Source of the DNA: Pampus argenteus
Taxonomy: Eukaryota > Chordata > Actinopteri > Scombriformes > Stromateidae
Length of the DNA stretch: 64,000 nt
Reading direction: 5' to 3'
NCBI GenBank assembly: GCA_036937835.1
Contig: CM072871.1
Span: 3,029,001-3,093,000 of the forward strand
The notes beneath the pieces were generated by a model. The model made no database searches. It saw nothing but the letters and a program-made list of their open reading frames with translations, and was not told the DNA's origin. The translations under genes and the position numbers were made by a program. Each line of letters starts with the position of its first letter. Position 1 is the first letter of the stretch. Positions 36,450-49,629 of the stretch are shown in pieces.

Positions 36450-38340
36450 GCAATTGGACTGTAATTGTCTACTGATTGAAATGTGTAGACAAGTGGCTCT
36501 GAGGTCTGAGGACACTGTCACATCAAATAGCAGCGGACACAGTGTGCAAACAGTGTGTATGTGTGCGTGTGTTCAGGTTGAGAGAGGTTAGATTTTGTTT
36601 TTTCTTCACCATGTGATTGATTAGCAATGAGTTTATCTCCCCGACCAGCTCACTGTAGCCCTGATGCACTTACCAGCACACAAAGGGCACCAATGTCAGC
36701 ATGAAATTTACTCTTAAAAGCACCTAGACTTTCATTGTGAAAGAATAAACAGCCTTGCTGTGGCCTGGGAGGGCAGATCCTTTAATCTAGAGAGACTTGA
36801 GTGCAGGAATGATCCTTCAGATCACAACAGATGAAAGAGTAAGGGAGGTCAGCCTCTGCTTTCCTGTATCCGCCACACAAATTAATGAAGTAGAATATGT
36901 GGGTATGTGTAAACAACAGACCGGAAGCCTCTAATTCCTTCAAAAATGCATAAAGGAGATAGTGTGTGTGTGTGAACCCAACACAACACACTCTGTATAT
37001 GCTGTTGGAGGAGTTTCCCCCCCCTGTTCTCTGCACACTCGCCCCTCCACTCAGCTGGCTTTGGTTTATTTCTCATTTTCAGATCTAATTTGGTTTAATT
37101 CTGGCTTACATCGGTTTAATCTGCAGATGAAAAATGTGGTCTGACACTTTATTTGGCTGCCACCGATGTGCTCTGGATGGCCAAGCTTTTTAATGAAGCG
37201 TTTCGAGGGGCCCAGCAGCCCCGCATCACTGACACAGTCTGAACACTTGAGACAGATTGGGAGTCTGTAATAAGCTCTGCTGCGCTGCGCTGCTCAGGAC
37301 AAAATTGATGTGTAGAGATTTCACCTTTCAACATCACTCTGGTTTGGGCTTCAGTATTAACCACTCCACTGTGCCCATGATGTTCCCAAAACAGGTGTTT
37401 ACATCCCGTTTCCTGTTCTGTGAATGATCTGTTTACCTTGCTTACATTTGTCATGTAAGACACCTGATAATAAATCCCATCTCGAGCCATTGCAGGAGAC
37501 TTAACAGCGATTTGTGACGAATGTCAAGTGGCTATTAGGCATAAATACAGTATGGTGTATGTGTTGTATGAATGTGTTTTTCTGTGTGAATGGATGTCAG
37601 TTTAGGAGGCTGCCTGGGTCTCAGCAGATGCAGCTATAACGTTGACAGCATTGAGGCATTCATTGTCATTCAGCTGAATAAGATGGATGGTTGCCGTTAT
37701 CATGGGTATATTGTGCACTTCACCTTTAGAAAATGTGAATTACATTTTTTGTGCATTGTGACCGGCTGTATCCCAGCTATGCTAAGCATATTCTAAGCCA
37801 CAGACGTGCTTGCTCTGCTTGTTTATCGGCTGCACAGCGGTTAAAATGATGGCGAATTGCCTCGGAGGACACAAAGAGAATATTACAGGTTAGCCTGTGT
37901 TTCATTAGCATCATCCACACAGAGTGTTTTCCTCTTTCTATGATATTTCTTTGACATGTATTATTTCTTTAACATGTTAACGTGGTATCTTCGGTAAAAT
38001 TTAAGCACATTTCACATTTGAACCAAAGGAAAAGTGATATTTTGTTGCTATTCACGTATTTTTTCATGTTCTTTTGACAGCAGAGAGCTACAACACATTT
38101 AGTAGGTTTAACAACCGGCTCATGTTCTAGCACATCCATATACACAACAACATGTGTTGGGCATTAATGATGAGTAACCACGGAAACCTGATGCATACGT
38201 TTCCTACATATTGCATTGCAGTGTAACCAAAAATGTATATTGAGTCTCTGGATTACAGATCAATTTCAGGCTTTTTTGTCAAATCTGAATGACAAACTAA
38301 TAACTGATTTTGATTCTGGTAAAAATAATTGGGATCTATA

Positions 38341-38590
38341 GAGCTGCATCATTTTCATTATTGATGAATTTGTCGATTGCTTCTTTATAAATTGATTGTT
38401 CTATAAGACGTCAGAAAATAGTCCCACCCAAAGCTCAATTTAACATATTCAAAACAGACTTATTCCGTCTGCTCAGTTATATAAAACCAAAAAATTTTAA
38501 ATTTAAGACCATAAATTACAAAGAAAATCATCAAATATTCACATCTGAGAAGCAGGAACGTTTGATATTGTTGTTTAAACTATTATTTTT
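38341..38590 (+). mobile_element. decayed teleost interspersed repeat (non-autonomous)
   Basis: Landmarks in order: gagctgcatcattttcatta at the left end, ttgatgaatttgtcgattg, attgattgttctataaga then cgtcagaaaatag, caaagctcaatt, and near 38531 tcaaatattcacatctgaga with agcaggaacg. This matches, with heavy divergence, a widespread fish repeat that runs from a gagctgcaactaacgatta head through a tctataaaatgtcagaaaat core to an atattcacatttgagaagc tail. The spacing of the landmarks is preserved. There is no open frame of note. It lies deep in the downstream intron. Confidence 0.75.
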
Positions 38591-38886
38591 TCCTTTACAT
38601 ATTTATATATTTCCTCAGGAGCAAACAAAATGATCATTGCTTTTAATTATTTTTTTGTTTTTAATTTTACTATCTAATACCAGCCTGTTTAGTTAGACAG
38701 AAAACCACAGCAACACATGTTAGTTCAGAGCGATCAAAGAAAACCTCTGTGGAGCCCAAAGCTACTGGAACAGAGGCTAACGCTAAGTGAAGCGCTACTC
38801 CGGCTCTCTGTTGCATTGCCTCCGCGTGTTGTTTTCATTGTCTTGTATCCAGTGAAAAGACTTTGCCAAGTGTTGCATCTGCAGCC

Positions 38887-38940
38887 GAGAGAGAGAGAGA
38901 GGCACAAATTTGCTCGGCGCGCGCCTCGAGGACGCTGATG
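38887..38940. other. (GA)n run with adjoining CpG-dense pocket
   Basis: A short (GA)n run (38887-38901) is followed by a segment with six CpGs in about 22 nt, including the 10-bp palindrome ggcgcgcgcc. GA runs next to CpG clusters can bind GAGA-type factors; that role is inferred. Confidence 0.4.
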
Positions 38941-39487
38941 TGCCGCTGATGGTTTGTGCAACTGGCTTGGTGTTCAAAGCCAGCGCTGGTCTTTTGAAGT
39001 CAGTGTCTCTCGCCCTCTTTGAATTGTTTGCTGTGACTGAGAGCGTCGGGGAGATATGGTGCCATCAGGAGCTGAGAGCATGACTAAACACTCGGCTCTG
39101 CTTCCACGTACTGTATCGTCTCGTGTGGATGGAGATGTTTCAGTTTGACCTGTATTCTCCCTCCCAGCCGTCTGTCAGACACCTGCAGATTTGGCTGCAG
39201 AGATGCTTTAAAAAGAGTTTCCTTCTGTTAGAGAATGACTTTTCTGGCACCAGTGCTAATGCATGCCATGTAGTCTAATGCATTTGTGGCAGCCAAGACA
39301 GTAGAAGAGGGATTTAATGGCTTTTATGATTTGTGGATTTTATTATCTGCTTCACTCTGGATAATATGATGTATCCTGTTTGATTCCTCTGACCTCAGGT
39401 TGGTGTAGTTAAATACCACTAGTTTCATTGTTTAAATAAATTCAAGATGATATGGATCCAATTTCTGAATTGGCACTTGTGTGAAAG

Positions 39488-39504
39488 TTTTTTTTTTTTT
39501 TTTT
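39488..39504. repeat. poly(T)17
   Basis: Uninterrupted T run. Confidence 0.95.
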
Positions 39505-40680
39505 ATATGTTTAACTTTTTTCTCACTTTACGTTATCTGCAAAGGGGAAAAGAGGTTTTGATTAAGCGTCGTGCTGTTAAAGATAAAGAAAAGTTTATCA
39601 TAAGCAGGAAATGCTACAGTATTTTCAATGTTTATCTGAACGGTTTGATCGAGCGCTTGCCTTCAGAGAGAAATCCTCTCTGCACGAATGGGGATTAAGC
39701 CTATCATCTCTCTATCTGGTCCAAAGACCATGGTATCGCTTTGCTCCTGGTAATTGCAGAATGATCACCTCATTCTGTGATGTAAGGTGACTTTGAATTT
39801 TCACTTCTGACGAGGATGCGTTAAATGTTCTGTTAATGCTCCATCTGGAGTGAGAAGACTAAAGAAAAATAAATTAGGGATGTCAGTTTTATTTTATTTT
39901 GCTTGGGGCTGACGGACACCCGTTAACCGGTAATTAACAGGTAATTAAACGTTTCATTTTTAAGAACAAAAACGCAAAAATGAAATACAATAAAACGAAG
40001 CTTCTAGTGATAATGAGGACAATGTGAAGCTTTTATTGCACTTACAGTAATGTAACTAAGCAGTCGTCTGTCTCCTCTGTAAAGCTTCTGAGGAGATAAG
40101 ACATAAATGATTCAGGACTTTTTTTCGTCGTGAGGAAGACCTTGATGTTTAGTCGTACACATGCACTGAGCCCACCAATAAATACGGCCCACTGCCCACT
40201 AACACATGGACACTGAGATACGACGCCCTCTGAGTGCAGCTCTCCTCGTTCGTGCAGATACTGTCGTCCCACCTCCATGCTTACTGTACTGGAACAAGCT
40301 ATCTTAATGACATGCTAATTGATTTAGTGTAGCCAAGATAGCGGTAGGCTGGCACGCCACGATAAAGCAAGAAGGGGGGGTGAGCTATTGGTTCAGAAGA
40401 GGACGGGAGACTCATCAATGTCCGAGCAGCTCATTTTTACACTGCTGAAGCATGGAGACCTTTACTGTGGAGGTGTGTGTGTGTCTGTGTGTGGTCACAC
40501 TGTTTAATGTTGTAAATACAGTAAGTGACCCAGGAAGCTAATTTAAAGATGACTTTAGACAACACAAAAAAACAAAAAAAACCCTTTGCTGTATTTGTCA
40601 CAATAACGCTCATCGCAGCCATTAATTCTGTAGTTTATCTCCGGCCTGCAGGAGCAGATAGTGAATGAAAAACATTATGA

Positions 40681-40718
40681 TCACTCACTCACTCACTCGC
40701 TCACTCACTCACTCACTC
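40681..40718. repeat. (ACTC)n microsatellite, 38 bp with one C-to-G change
   Basis: Tandem tcac units with a single interrupted unit (tcgctcac). Confidence 0.97.
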
Positions 40719-41535
40719 TGGGTGAGATTAAGCCATAAAGTCCAGGACACACAAGTAACCTTGGTTAACATCAGCACTAATAATGCTGGGCTGCTTATTG
40801 ATTTTTTATTGAATTTTTTATCAAATGTATTACTAGCTCTCTACAATTTGAAGGAACAAATGTTGAAAAAAATAACCCTAATATTTAAGAGCTATGACTC
40901 AAAACTAAAACTAATAATGTTTCATTTGTACTGTCTGTACAACAGGTAAACGTAACAGTCAGTATATACTGTATTGACATTTCATTCTGGATGATGCGTT
41001 CTGCAAGTAAGAGGCAGATAAGTCACAGATTTGACCTTTTATTCACACTGTAAGCAACAAATGATCAGAAATCCATGAAAGAAGAAGTTTGATATAGTAG
41101 AAGTCAGTATGTTTATTTCAATTATTATAAAGAAGAGATATTTTTAAGACGTAGGTTGTGCAACATGTGGGCCAATGTACTCCAACATAACAACAGGGAG
41201 TCAAAAATACTTCAGAATACTTCATTATCGGACACTTCATCCACAAACTTGCTCACAGTGTGAATTTGTATTTGTACATATGTTCGACCTCCCGATGCTA
41301 CTGATGTTGTAAGGTTGAGTCTCGGTTCAGGCAGGAGGGGGAGGAGACCACCGCAGTGATTACTTTAGCTGTTGCTGTGTGATTGCACGGTCTCTGGCAT
41401 GTGATTAGGGGGAACGGGTCGTATCTCTCACCATCTCAAAGGGGGATCAAATCAGCCTCAAAGCCTGGCTTCAGGCGCTGGTGCATTTGAAAGTCAATGT
41501 TTTATTTCTAAGCATAAATTACTTGATCGGTGCAA

Positions 41536-41553
41536 TTTTTTTTTTTTTTTTTT
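41536..41553. repeat. poly(T)18
   Basis: Uninterrupted T run, followed by cccaagg. Confidence 0.95.
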
Positions 41554-42064
41554 CCCAAGGTTGCATTCAGACATAAAGGTCTGCCACAGATAGAGAGGTT
41601 GATAGAGGGTCTAATGCGAGCATATGTCATGTCACACATCAGGTCGATAGATCGTATCCCTGCATGAATTTCAAAACTGGACAGAATTATAGAATTGGCC
41701 AAACAGACGGTGTTGTCTTTGCTCTTTATAGCCTTGCTGTTTACTAGAAACACCACCTATAAGTCATACATTGAACATGATTTGCTATTAACCTTTGTAA
41801 CCGTAGTATTTGTAAAAAACCAGCAGTATTCTGAAAGCCCTTATAGATGAGAGGAAGATGCTCATATCTCCAGTGATGCTCGATTGACCCGGTGAACCAT
41901 GAAAGGGTGTAAATGCTCTTCAAAGTCGTGTTAAAGGTTGAAGCTGTGGTTCCATTCAAGCCGTGCTGAGTTCTGAAGAGCTAATCCCTCATGCAGTTTG
42001 TCTTTTCTATAAGAGTTTCCTTTTAAGCTGCAGGAAGAGAGATGTTTAAAGCTGTGGGTAAGCA

Positions 42065-42091
42065 TGTGTGTGTGTGTGTGTGTGTGTGTGT
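42065..42091. repeat. (TG)n microsatellite, 27 bp
   Basis: Perfect TG run. Confidence 0.98.
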
Positions 42092-42381
42092 CATTACCAG
42101 GTGTGATCATTGATAGATATTAGCGAGATTATCTCTCATCGCCACCTCTCTGTCTAGCAAAGCCCCTTTAGTTATGTCATTGTTTGACTCTTACCTTTTA
42201 CTTTACTGATAAATGATCTCCACAGTCCTGATTGACAAGGCATCTGTCTCTGTGGGGCACAGCCGGCGCAGTAGGAGTGGTACATGTTGTAACTCAACAG
42301 GGCTTCAGAGATAAGCCGAGGCGCTGAGGTCAGCTACACGGATGATGGATACAACAGGAGGCGCTTGCTGTGTGAAGGATG

Positions 42382-42400
42382 TAGGGTTAGGGTTAGGGTA
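42382..42400 (+). repeat. interstitial telomere-like tract, about three TTAGGG units
   Basis: tagggttagggttagggta contains three in-phase TAGGGT units of the vertebrate telomere motif. It is too short to act as a telomere. Confidence 0.9.
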
Positions 42401-43931
42401 CGCCTAACAACTCTCCTCATTTTTCTCTTAGAGTTAATGTCTTATCTGAGGAGAAAAAGAGCCTCTTTCATCTCTGATATTAACTGTACAGAAGAGGTGA
42501 GCACGGTAACGCTGTGACAGGGTTTTCAGAGACAACCGAGTGTGTTTATGCCGCATTACTATGCAAATGCAAAATAATTAAGCAAAGCGTCTTACTTTTT
42601 CTGATGTTTATAACGGCTGTGTATGTTAACAATGTGACCCAAACTTGAACCTTCATCAGAGCTGTCTCCTCTAAGCCGGACGCTATCTGCCGGCCTGCTG
42701 TATCTGCAGACTGTCTGAGGTAATCAAAGCAGGGCAGCGTTAATTGCTTGACCCTGGCAGGAAGGCAGGTGGTCTGGAAAGGGGTCATCACCTGCCCCCA
42801 CCTCCCCCCCTCGACGAAAGGGCGCCCCTCATCCTCTCATCGCCTTCCCTTCTTTCTTTTTCCCTTCACCTTTTTGCCACAACCAGGCACCAGGAAGTTA
42901 CGCTCCATCCTTCTCGAGGCTCGTGCTGCAAAGTCACCTCAGCCAAATGCTCGTCTTAATTGCCGAGCGGCGAACGCATCAAACCTGAAAGAGTAATAAC
43001 GTTCCATTTGAAATAATGGATGCTGGATTTGGAATTGAACCCGCCTTGCTTTCCATAAACCTATTTCAGACAATGGTCCCATTCCTATTACACAATGTCT
43101 GTCTCTATACCTCGGCATAAACATCTTGGAAGGTGCTGTTCCAGGAAGGGCCGGGGTTTGTCTGACTTATGGCTGATACATTCATCAAGCTTGTGCCAAG
43201 CCAATATCACACTGTCAGAAGGGAGCATGTGGCATTCTATCACCATGAGGGGCTGTGACAGAACAAATCCTTTTCCATTACACTCTCTCAGGGCAATCTC
43301 TGATATTGCCTCTCTGCTCCTCTGTAATGCTGTTTATTTCAGTTGTTTGCAGTGCTGGATTCCATATTGCCAGGTTTCCCACCTCACCGGGACCCTAATC
43401 AGTGTGAGCCTAACTGAATTTGCACATTACTATGTTCACCATTACTTTTTATTTTTTATTCTAAATAACTGTGAGCTTAAACCTTTTTATACTTTATTTA
43501 TTGCACAGCCTATATTTCACAGTGAGAAATATTGTAATGGAGCAATAAACTCTTATTTCAATCTCAAATCGATGAACGGGTCCACATAAATCGTGTACAC
43601 TCACCTGTTTTTCCCATTACAGGCAGACTGCTGTGTGGGGCTCAAGGTTCTTCGATCTGCCTAAATTCCTCTTCCTCATTTAATGGGGCTGACAAAGGTT
43701 TTCTCCTACTTATCCCAAACACATTAAAAAGAGCAGTTGATGTGCCCAACCTCCTCCTATCACTCTGTATTCTCTGTATTTTTATTCAGTGGATGCTGTT
43801 AAAAAGCTGTCGTCCTGTGTTCTCCTCGCCTGGAGCACTGAATTACTATTTATGTGCTGAACTCTGACAGCACACTAGAGTCTGTCCCTGCTCAACCAGC
43901 ATAGCTAAAATAGTGTTGATATGAAGTTTTA

Positions 43932-43949
43932 CTCTTCTTCTTCTTCTTC
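43932..43949. repeat. (TTC)6 trinucleotide repeat
   Basis: Perfect TTC run followed by (GCT)2. Confidence 0.93.
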
Positions 43950-44530
43950 TGCTGCTTTTATGATTTCCTCTTGGCTAAGCAAAAGGTGGAGTGGATTAGA
44001 GCGAGTAAAGGGTATGAAAACATGCCGATGGGCTGCTTATCAGAGTCTGTGTCTGGCAGACGCTGCACAATGGAGACAAATATAATCGACTTTAGTTACA
44101 AATTCCCAAATTCATTTTTCTGTGTTTTCATGTTCTCTACTAAATGCTAAACTGCTTTATGAAGTCATTGGATTAGGTTTGTTCACAGATACGGGTTAAA
44201 AAAGTCCTTTCTGTACTCTGTAAATAGTGAAAACCACAGATAGAGTTTTGCATAAAAGCTTTGATGGACATCAGATCTAATCTAAAGGATGCAGAGCCTA
44301 CGTGAGATTTTCTGCCGAGTCATTCTGCTTTCTCTTCTGAAGAGGACAAACCTCAAACTGAGCAGACAGGATCTTCTCAAAGAACGAGACTTTTACTGCA
44401 GACTTTCATTCTCCAGTGGGAACCTTATTGATTATCTCATGTCTGTCTGGCTGTGGGATTTTTTTTTCAGCGCTTGTATGGTAGTTTTTGTCTGCCAGAC
44501 ATTTGTCCTTAACTCCTAAAAACCCAGAAA

Positions 44531-44548
44531 GTTCAACTTAAGTTGAAC
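44531..44548. repeat. perfect 18-bp palindrome
   Basis: gttcaacttaagttgaac has no spacer and has CTTAAG at its centre. Confidence 0.95.
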
Positions 44549-45729
44549 ATCAATTTAATTTTCCTTGTTGCCGGGCGTCATTAAGATGCCACAATACCAT
44601 GTTTTTATCCATAAACGTTGGAAATGTCACAAAAAATAAAATGTAAATGAGATTAATTCCCCTCAGCTGTATTGCAGAGAATAAACAGGACCTATTAATG
44701 TTGTTTGAATGTGTATACATATATTACATGTCATAAAAATGCTAGTTTATCATGTGGGACAAAGACAAAGTTGAAATAATAAACTCACCTGAGCCAAATT
44801 AGATAATAATAGTTATCTTGAATATATATCACACTGATAGTGAGAATTGAAATTATTAATTCATTATAATTGCTTGTAATACCTGCAGTCAGCAGTATGC
44901 TCCTACAGTCAACACCTGTGCTGTTGTTCAGGAGCATCCTGATCTAAAGACGTCTTAAAGGCGAATGATGAAATACTGTATAAGCTTTAGTTTGGTTTGT
45001 TTTCTGGCAACAGAAGCAGGACGGAGATTGAATGCGGTCTGTGCTGCAGTTCAAAGCGTGACAATTATTAAATATGCTGTCAGCTTTACTGTGGCGCTCA
45101 GAGCCTGGCTCCTTGTCTGAAAAGGTGTATATTATAAAACGAGATGGGATGTAATGAAGATAGACACACTGTCTGAGCCGTGACCTTCAGTACACTTGAG
45201 CTCGCTTCAGTCTCCAAACACTGCGTTCAGAAGAGTTTCCCCTCTCTGTCTCTGACACATCCTCTTTGTGTCTAGTATCCTCAGATGTTTTCATAGCACA
45301 CTGTTTATGTAACACTGGCTGCAGACTGTAGAGAAGCAATTTACAAAAAAAAAACCCAACAAAATAATTACCCAACTGAATGACATTAAAGTATGAGTGC
45401 TGTGGAGCTGCGGCATTGAGACTTTTCATCCCCATCTGACGGACAGATTGAGAGAGATTTCTGGAGGGCTTTGAGCTTTTTTTGCCGTTTGAGTTCTCTC
45501 AACACGACCTGATAAGACCTCATTCATCCTCGCTCCCTTCATCAGCCAGCCGAGGGGGGGTTGGACCATAACCAGATTCAGCCTGTCACATCATCACTGA
45601 GACTTCAGACGTGCCATTGTCTAAATGTGCTGCTGACAGTGTTTCGCTGGCAGCTTGCGGTCGAGGGTTTAGCAGGACGATGATTTCTTAATGGAGATGA
45701 CAAATAGCATCTTTCAAGGTTACGTTTAA

Positions 45730-45732
<3 letters not shown>

Positions 45733-45769
<37 letters not shown>
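45733..45769. repeat. (TG)n microsatellite, 37 bp
   Basis: Perfect TG dinucleotide run. Confidence 0.98.
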
Positions 45770-45771
<2 letters not shown>

Positions 45772-45914
45772 ATGCCTGCGCTTGTTTATTCTCAGTACAG
45801 CAGGATACTGCTATATTACATTACATGGCATTTATTGATCTCCGTTTGCAATAGGAGTCGTTTCTAAATTCGTTGGAGCCGGCGTAGCATCGGTTTGAGT
45901 CGTACCAACAAATC

Positions 45915-45947
45915 GTTTTTTGTTTTTTTGTTGTTTTGTTGTTTTTT
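45915..45947. repeat. T-rich (GTTTT)n-like simple repeat
   Basis: Runs of 4 to 7 T are separated by single G (ttttttgtttttttgttgt and onward). Confidence 0.9.
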
Positions 45948-48615
45948 CCTGGGTGCATGCTGGGTCTTGTGTTGTAGTCCTGAGAAAAGCTGCGTCATCT
46001 GACAGCTTTGTGGTTTCTCCTGGCAGAGTAGAGTTATTTATGTCTCTCATCCTCTGTGTAGTCTCTCTGAAGACCCGTGCTACAAACCACAGAGACTGCA
46101 CCGCTCCTGACAGGGTATCACACTACAAAGCCCCCCACACTCATTTTTGACTGGCAGCAGCCAACCTCTGATTTCCGAGTCCTGCCACCATGAAATCTGG
46201 CTCTTAACGGGTTTCTGACGTGTGTGATGTGGGGATTTTATGGTTGTATTATAAGCGTTGCCGACTCATAATACAACAGCCCGTGCCCTTGAGTTTAGTA
46301 ATGGCTCTACAGATCAACACAGGATATTTCTCTGCTTTCTAATCTTATTTTCCTTCTAATGTTGGCGGTATCTGTATTTTTTCTGCTGTGTCACAGTATT
46401 TTATTGATTCTCTGTTTGTAGATACAGTAAGTAAATTGATATGAGCATCAGGATCTATCTAAATTCTTGTTATTATTTCATAGTCCACTAATAATCTGCA
46501 ATCTGAGTGACTTGAGAGTAATAAAACTCCTCTCGCAGTCACACCTCAGTCTACCAATCGTCTTGGGTTTGCGATTCCAGGAGGGGTTTTGAGAAGAAAA
46601 TTAAAAAGAAAATTAAAAGAATTTCAATTAAGTGATTTGCTGAATTGGAGGGAAAATGGCAGTGATGTGGAAAAGGCTTTTAATCTTGGTGAGCCACCTC
46701 TTGTTCCATTAAGCTCATATCCCCCTGCTTATCTCACTAATCATTCCTCCCAATGCCAGCAGTCTTGGCGATTTTTAATGAACCCATTATGTCCTGATTC
46801 AGTCCACCAGGACAGGCAGACACACCATACGCTCATGAAGTGGGCTGGAAACAATCAAAGTACAATCAGGCCCTCGTGATGATGCTACGGCCCAGTTAGT
46901 GACAGAGAAAAATTACAGGAGAAATGCCCATAGTGTCTTTTAGGAGGTCAAAACGCCTGCAGTCAGGACATATGCAGCTAACAGAGCTAACAGAGCAGTT
47001 TGCCTGTGAGGGGAAGCATCGAGTCAGATATGTCAAGCTGTTTGGATGATTACAATATTGTTTCTGGAAGATTGTCGGTGCTAGAGAGGCTGCGGTAAAA
47101 TGATGTGACTGTAAGAGCTCAGAAAAACCGAACTGAGGGAAATAATGGAAAAAAAGAATCTGCTGCTTTTAAGAAGAAAGAGGTATTACGTCTTTATGAT
47201 CAGAAGAGAAGAGACTTGTTGATGGGATAACAAAGTGCTGCAATTTAGCATCCCCATGCACGGCCTGAGCTATTGTTCTGATCATTATCCCTCCATCCGC
47301 GGTACCAAAATGCATTCTTCATTTTTATTCGTATCGTCTCGGCAGACCGCCCACATGTTGTGCATTCAACTCCTCCTGATTTCAATATATAAGTGTAGCA
47401 AACTTCAAAAGGCTTTAGATAACACACACACACGCTAGCCAGCGTGAGCAAGGACACGCCTTCCTTCCTTCTTTTGGTTTTAGGCCTCAATAATTAAGGA
47501 GGTGTTTTATTCAGGTCATGCAGAAAAAGACTCAAAGTGTTCTCACCTCATGAACCTGTAGCAGCTATTTTAATAAACTGGGTGTGTATACGCATGTGTG
47601 TGTGCAACATATAGCATATATAGAACATATTCATTTATGGCAGCTGCGCTATTAAATATGCATTTAATTGTACACGTTTGATGAGTATAAGACACACGTA
47701 TTGCAGTTTATAACGTTACGGTTTTATTTTAAGTTATAAATAATTGATTCTTCCTTTAATTATGAGATTGTGGTCAAGGCTGTCGAGTAAAGTTATAATT
47801 TTCTTCCATTATATTTTCTCTCTGAACTCCAGTACTTAGTGTGGATGGTTAAATGTGTCGTGCAGAGTTGTTCTTTAACCCCGTTGGCCTTCATCACTGC
47901 CGCAAGGATTGTTGGGTGAATTTAGTTTGAGTGGGTAGAAATAAAATAATCAAATGCTTTCGGTTAACTAACTTTATAACAATAAATAAATAAATGTTTC
48001 TACCTGCAGCTGTCAATTATTCATTTTACAATGTACTAGAAACTAAGTTTAATACATTTTAAAAAGGCATAGAAATCAATAAATGAATAAAAAGTGGGCA
48101 ACTAATGGCGTCAATGAGTAACATATATCTATAGCAAGTGGCCTTGAATGCAAAACAATGCATTATAAAAACCATTTACATTCAAAGGTGAGTGGACTTG
48201 AGTCACACGTATCGTACATCAACATCTGTTGTTCTCAGACTCGAGAACACATGAGATTCAAATATTATGTCTGAGCTTTTCCACAAGGTCATTAAATGTC
48301 TAAAAATACCCGCGCGTGCAGCGTTTCCTGCATGTGCTGCTGCACCGGAGCGCTTTATTTGCCGTGCCACGTATTGAAATTGATATGGTCTTCAAGCTGC
48401 GGTAACAAGTGGTTCTGTGCCTTTTGTCATTATTCACGCTTGCCAATCGATTCTCCACTATCTCATCCAATTGGGTAACTTGACTTTTATTCATAATTAA
48501 AGCTATCTAGATGCAAATCAGGGAAAGTCGGAGGGCATATTGCGCTATATGCATATCAAGTCTTACCATCCGAGGATGCATCATACTTTAATTTTTTTTG
48601 TTGTTACTTATGAAA

Positions 48616-48649
48616 CATGTGCATGTGTCCACAGACACACATGCACATG
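48616..48649. repeat. perfect 13-bp inverted repeat with 8-nt loop
   Basis: The left arm catgtgcatgtgt (48616-48628) and right arm acacatgcacatg (48637-48649) are exact reverse complements around the loop ccacagac. The stem is too short for a typical microRNA precursor. Confidence 0.9.
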
Positions 48650-49609
48650 AAATTCATTTTGCTTATTGTCAAGAGATCAAACAATCATCACGCTGCTTCA
48701 ATCTTAATGTAAATTGCAAATGTTAATGTGATTTGCAATTACTTTTTAATGTTGATGTTTCCCTGTTTATCAGCCCACAGCTCCATTATGGTAAATATTA
48801 TCAGTATTTATCCCTCTGCAGTGTCTGGTAATGATAATGTATTTACATCATCAACCTAAGTTCACCTCTACTGATCTATAGGCAGAACTTGTGTTGAATT
48901 TGACTCAACTATAGTGGCATTGTATGACATATAATGCTCAATGTTTAGACACTAACCTGTAAAAGGGCTCAAACACAGCAGGCGGTGATGCTTTTTAATA
49001 CTTAAAAGACAACCGATCATGTAACCAAATCATGCAATTGTGTCAATCTCAAATGTGATTGATTATTTTGACAAGTGCATCTCTTTCACAACATTTCTTC
49101 TCGCTTCAGTTACGTTACACCTTGTGAAATGACGGCCCCGTTTTCCTGTTTCAGTGAGAAACGGCGTATGTTGAACCGACATGTTAATGGGAAAAACAGC
49201 AACGTGGAACAAACCTTTAGCACTCACAGCATAGAAATTTAAGCAGGTTATTTTATACTATTTTAAAACTTTAATTTGATACCTTCATATTTTTATGTGA
49301 AAGTTAATCTTTTAACAAAGAGAAAAGTAATTGATTTTGCTGCATATGATCTAATAATGCAGCCTGGGGAACAGAAATATAGAAGCTCTGCAACGGTGAA
49401 AGTCCAATACAGTCGCTGTGTTACCTGAATATGAGAGTTTGTGTGATCTGTATCTTCCCTGGTGTGTATTTATATGTGTGTGTGCAACTTGTTTATATTT
49501 TTATTTGTGAGCCTTATCACGGGTTTACTGTCTGCCGTATCCATATTCATTTTTCGTAGCTGTTATTGCAGCTCATTTGTGACTGTGTGTGGCAGGAGAG
49601 AAGGTGCAG

Positions 49610-49629
49610 GTGTGTGTGTGTGTGTGTGT
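49610..49629. repeat. (GT)10 microsatellite
   Basis: TG-rich run following a gtgactgtgtgtggcagg segment. Confidence 0.93.

Noticed and set aside
43095..43589. 164-codon open frame on the plus strand
   Set aside because: It has no recognisable domain, its second half is low-complexity and AT-rich, and there is no splice or polyadenylation context. I kept only the possible non-coding conservation as a finding.
48616..48649. Hairpin as a microRNA precursor
   Set aside because: The 13-bp stem with an 8-nt loop is much shorter than a pre-miRNA stem, and complementarity does not continue outward.
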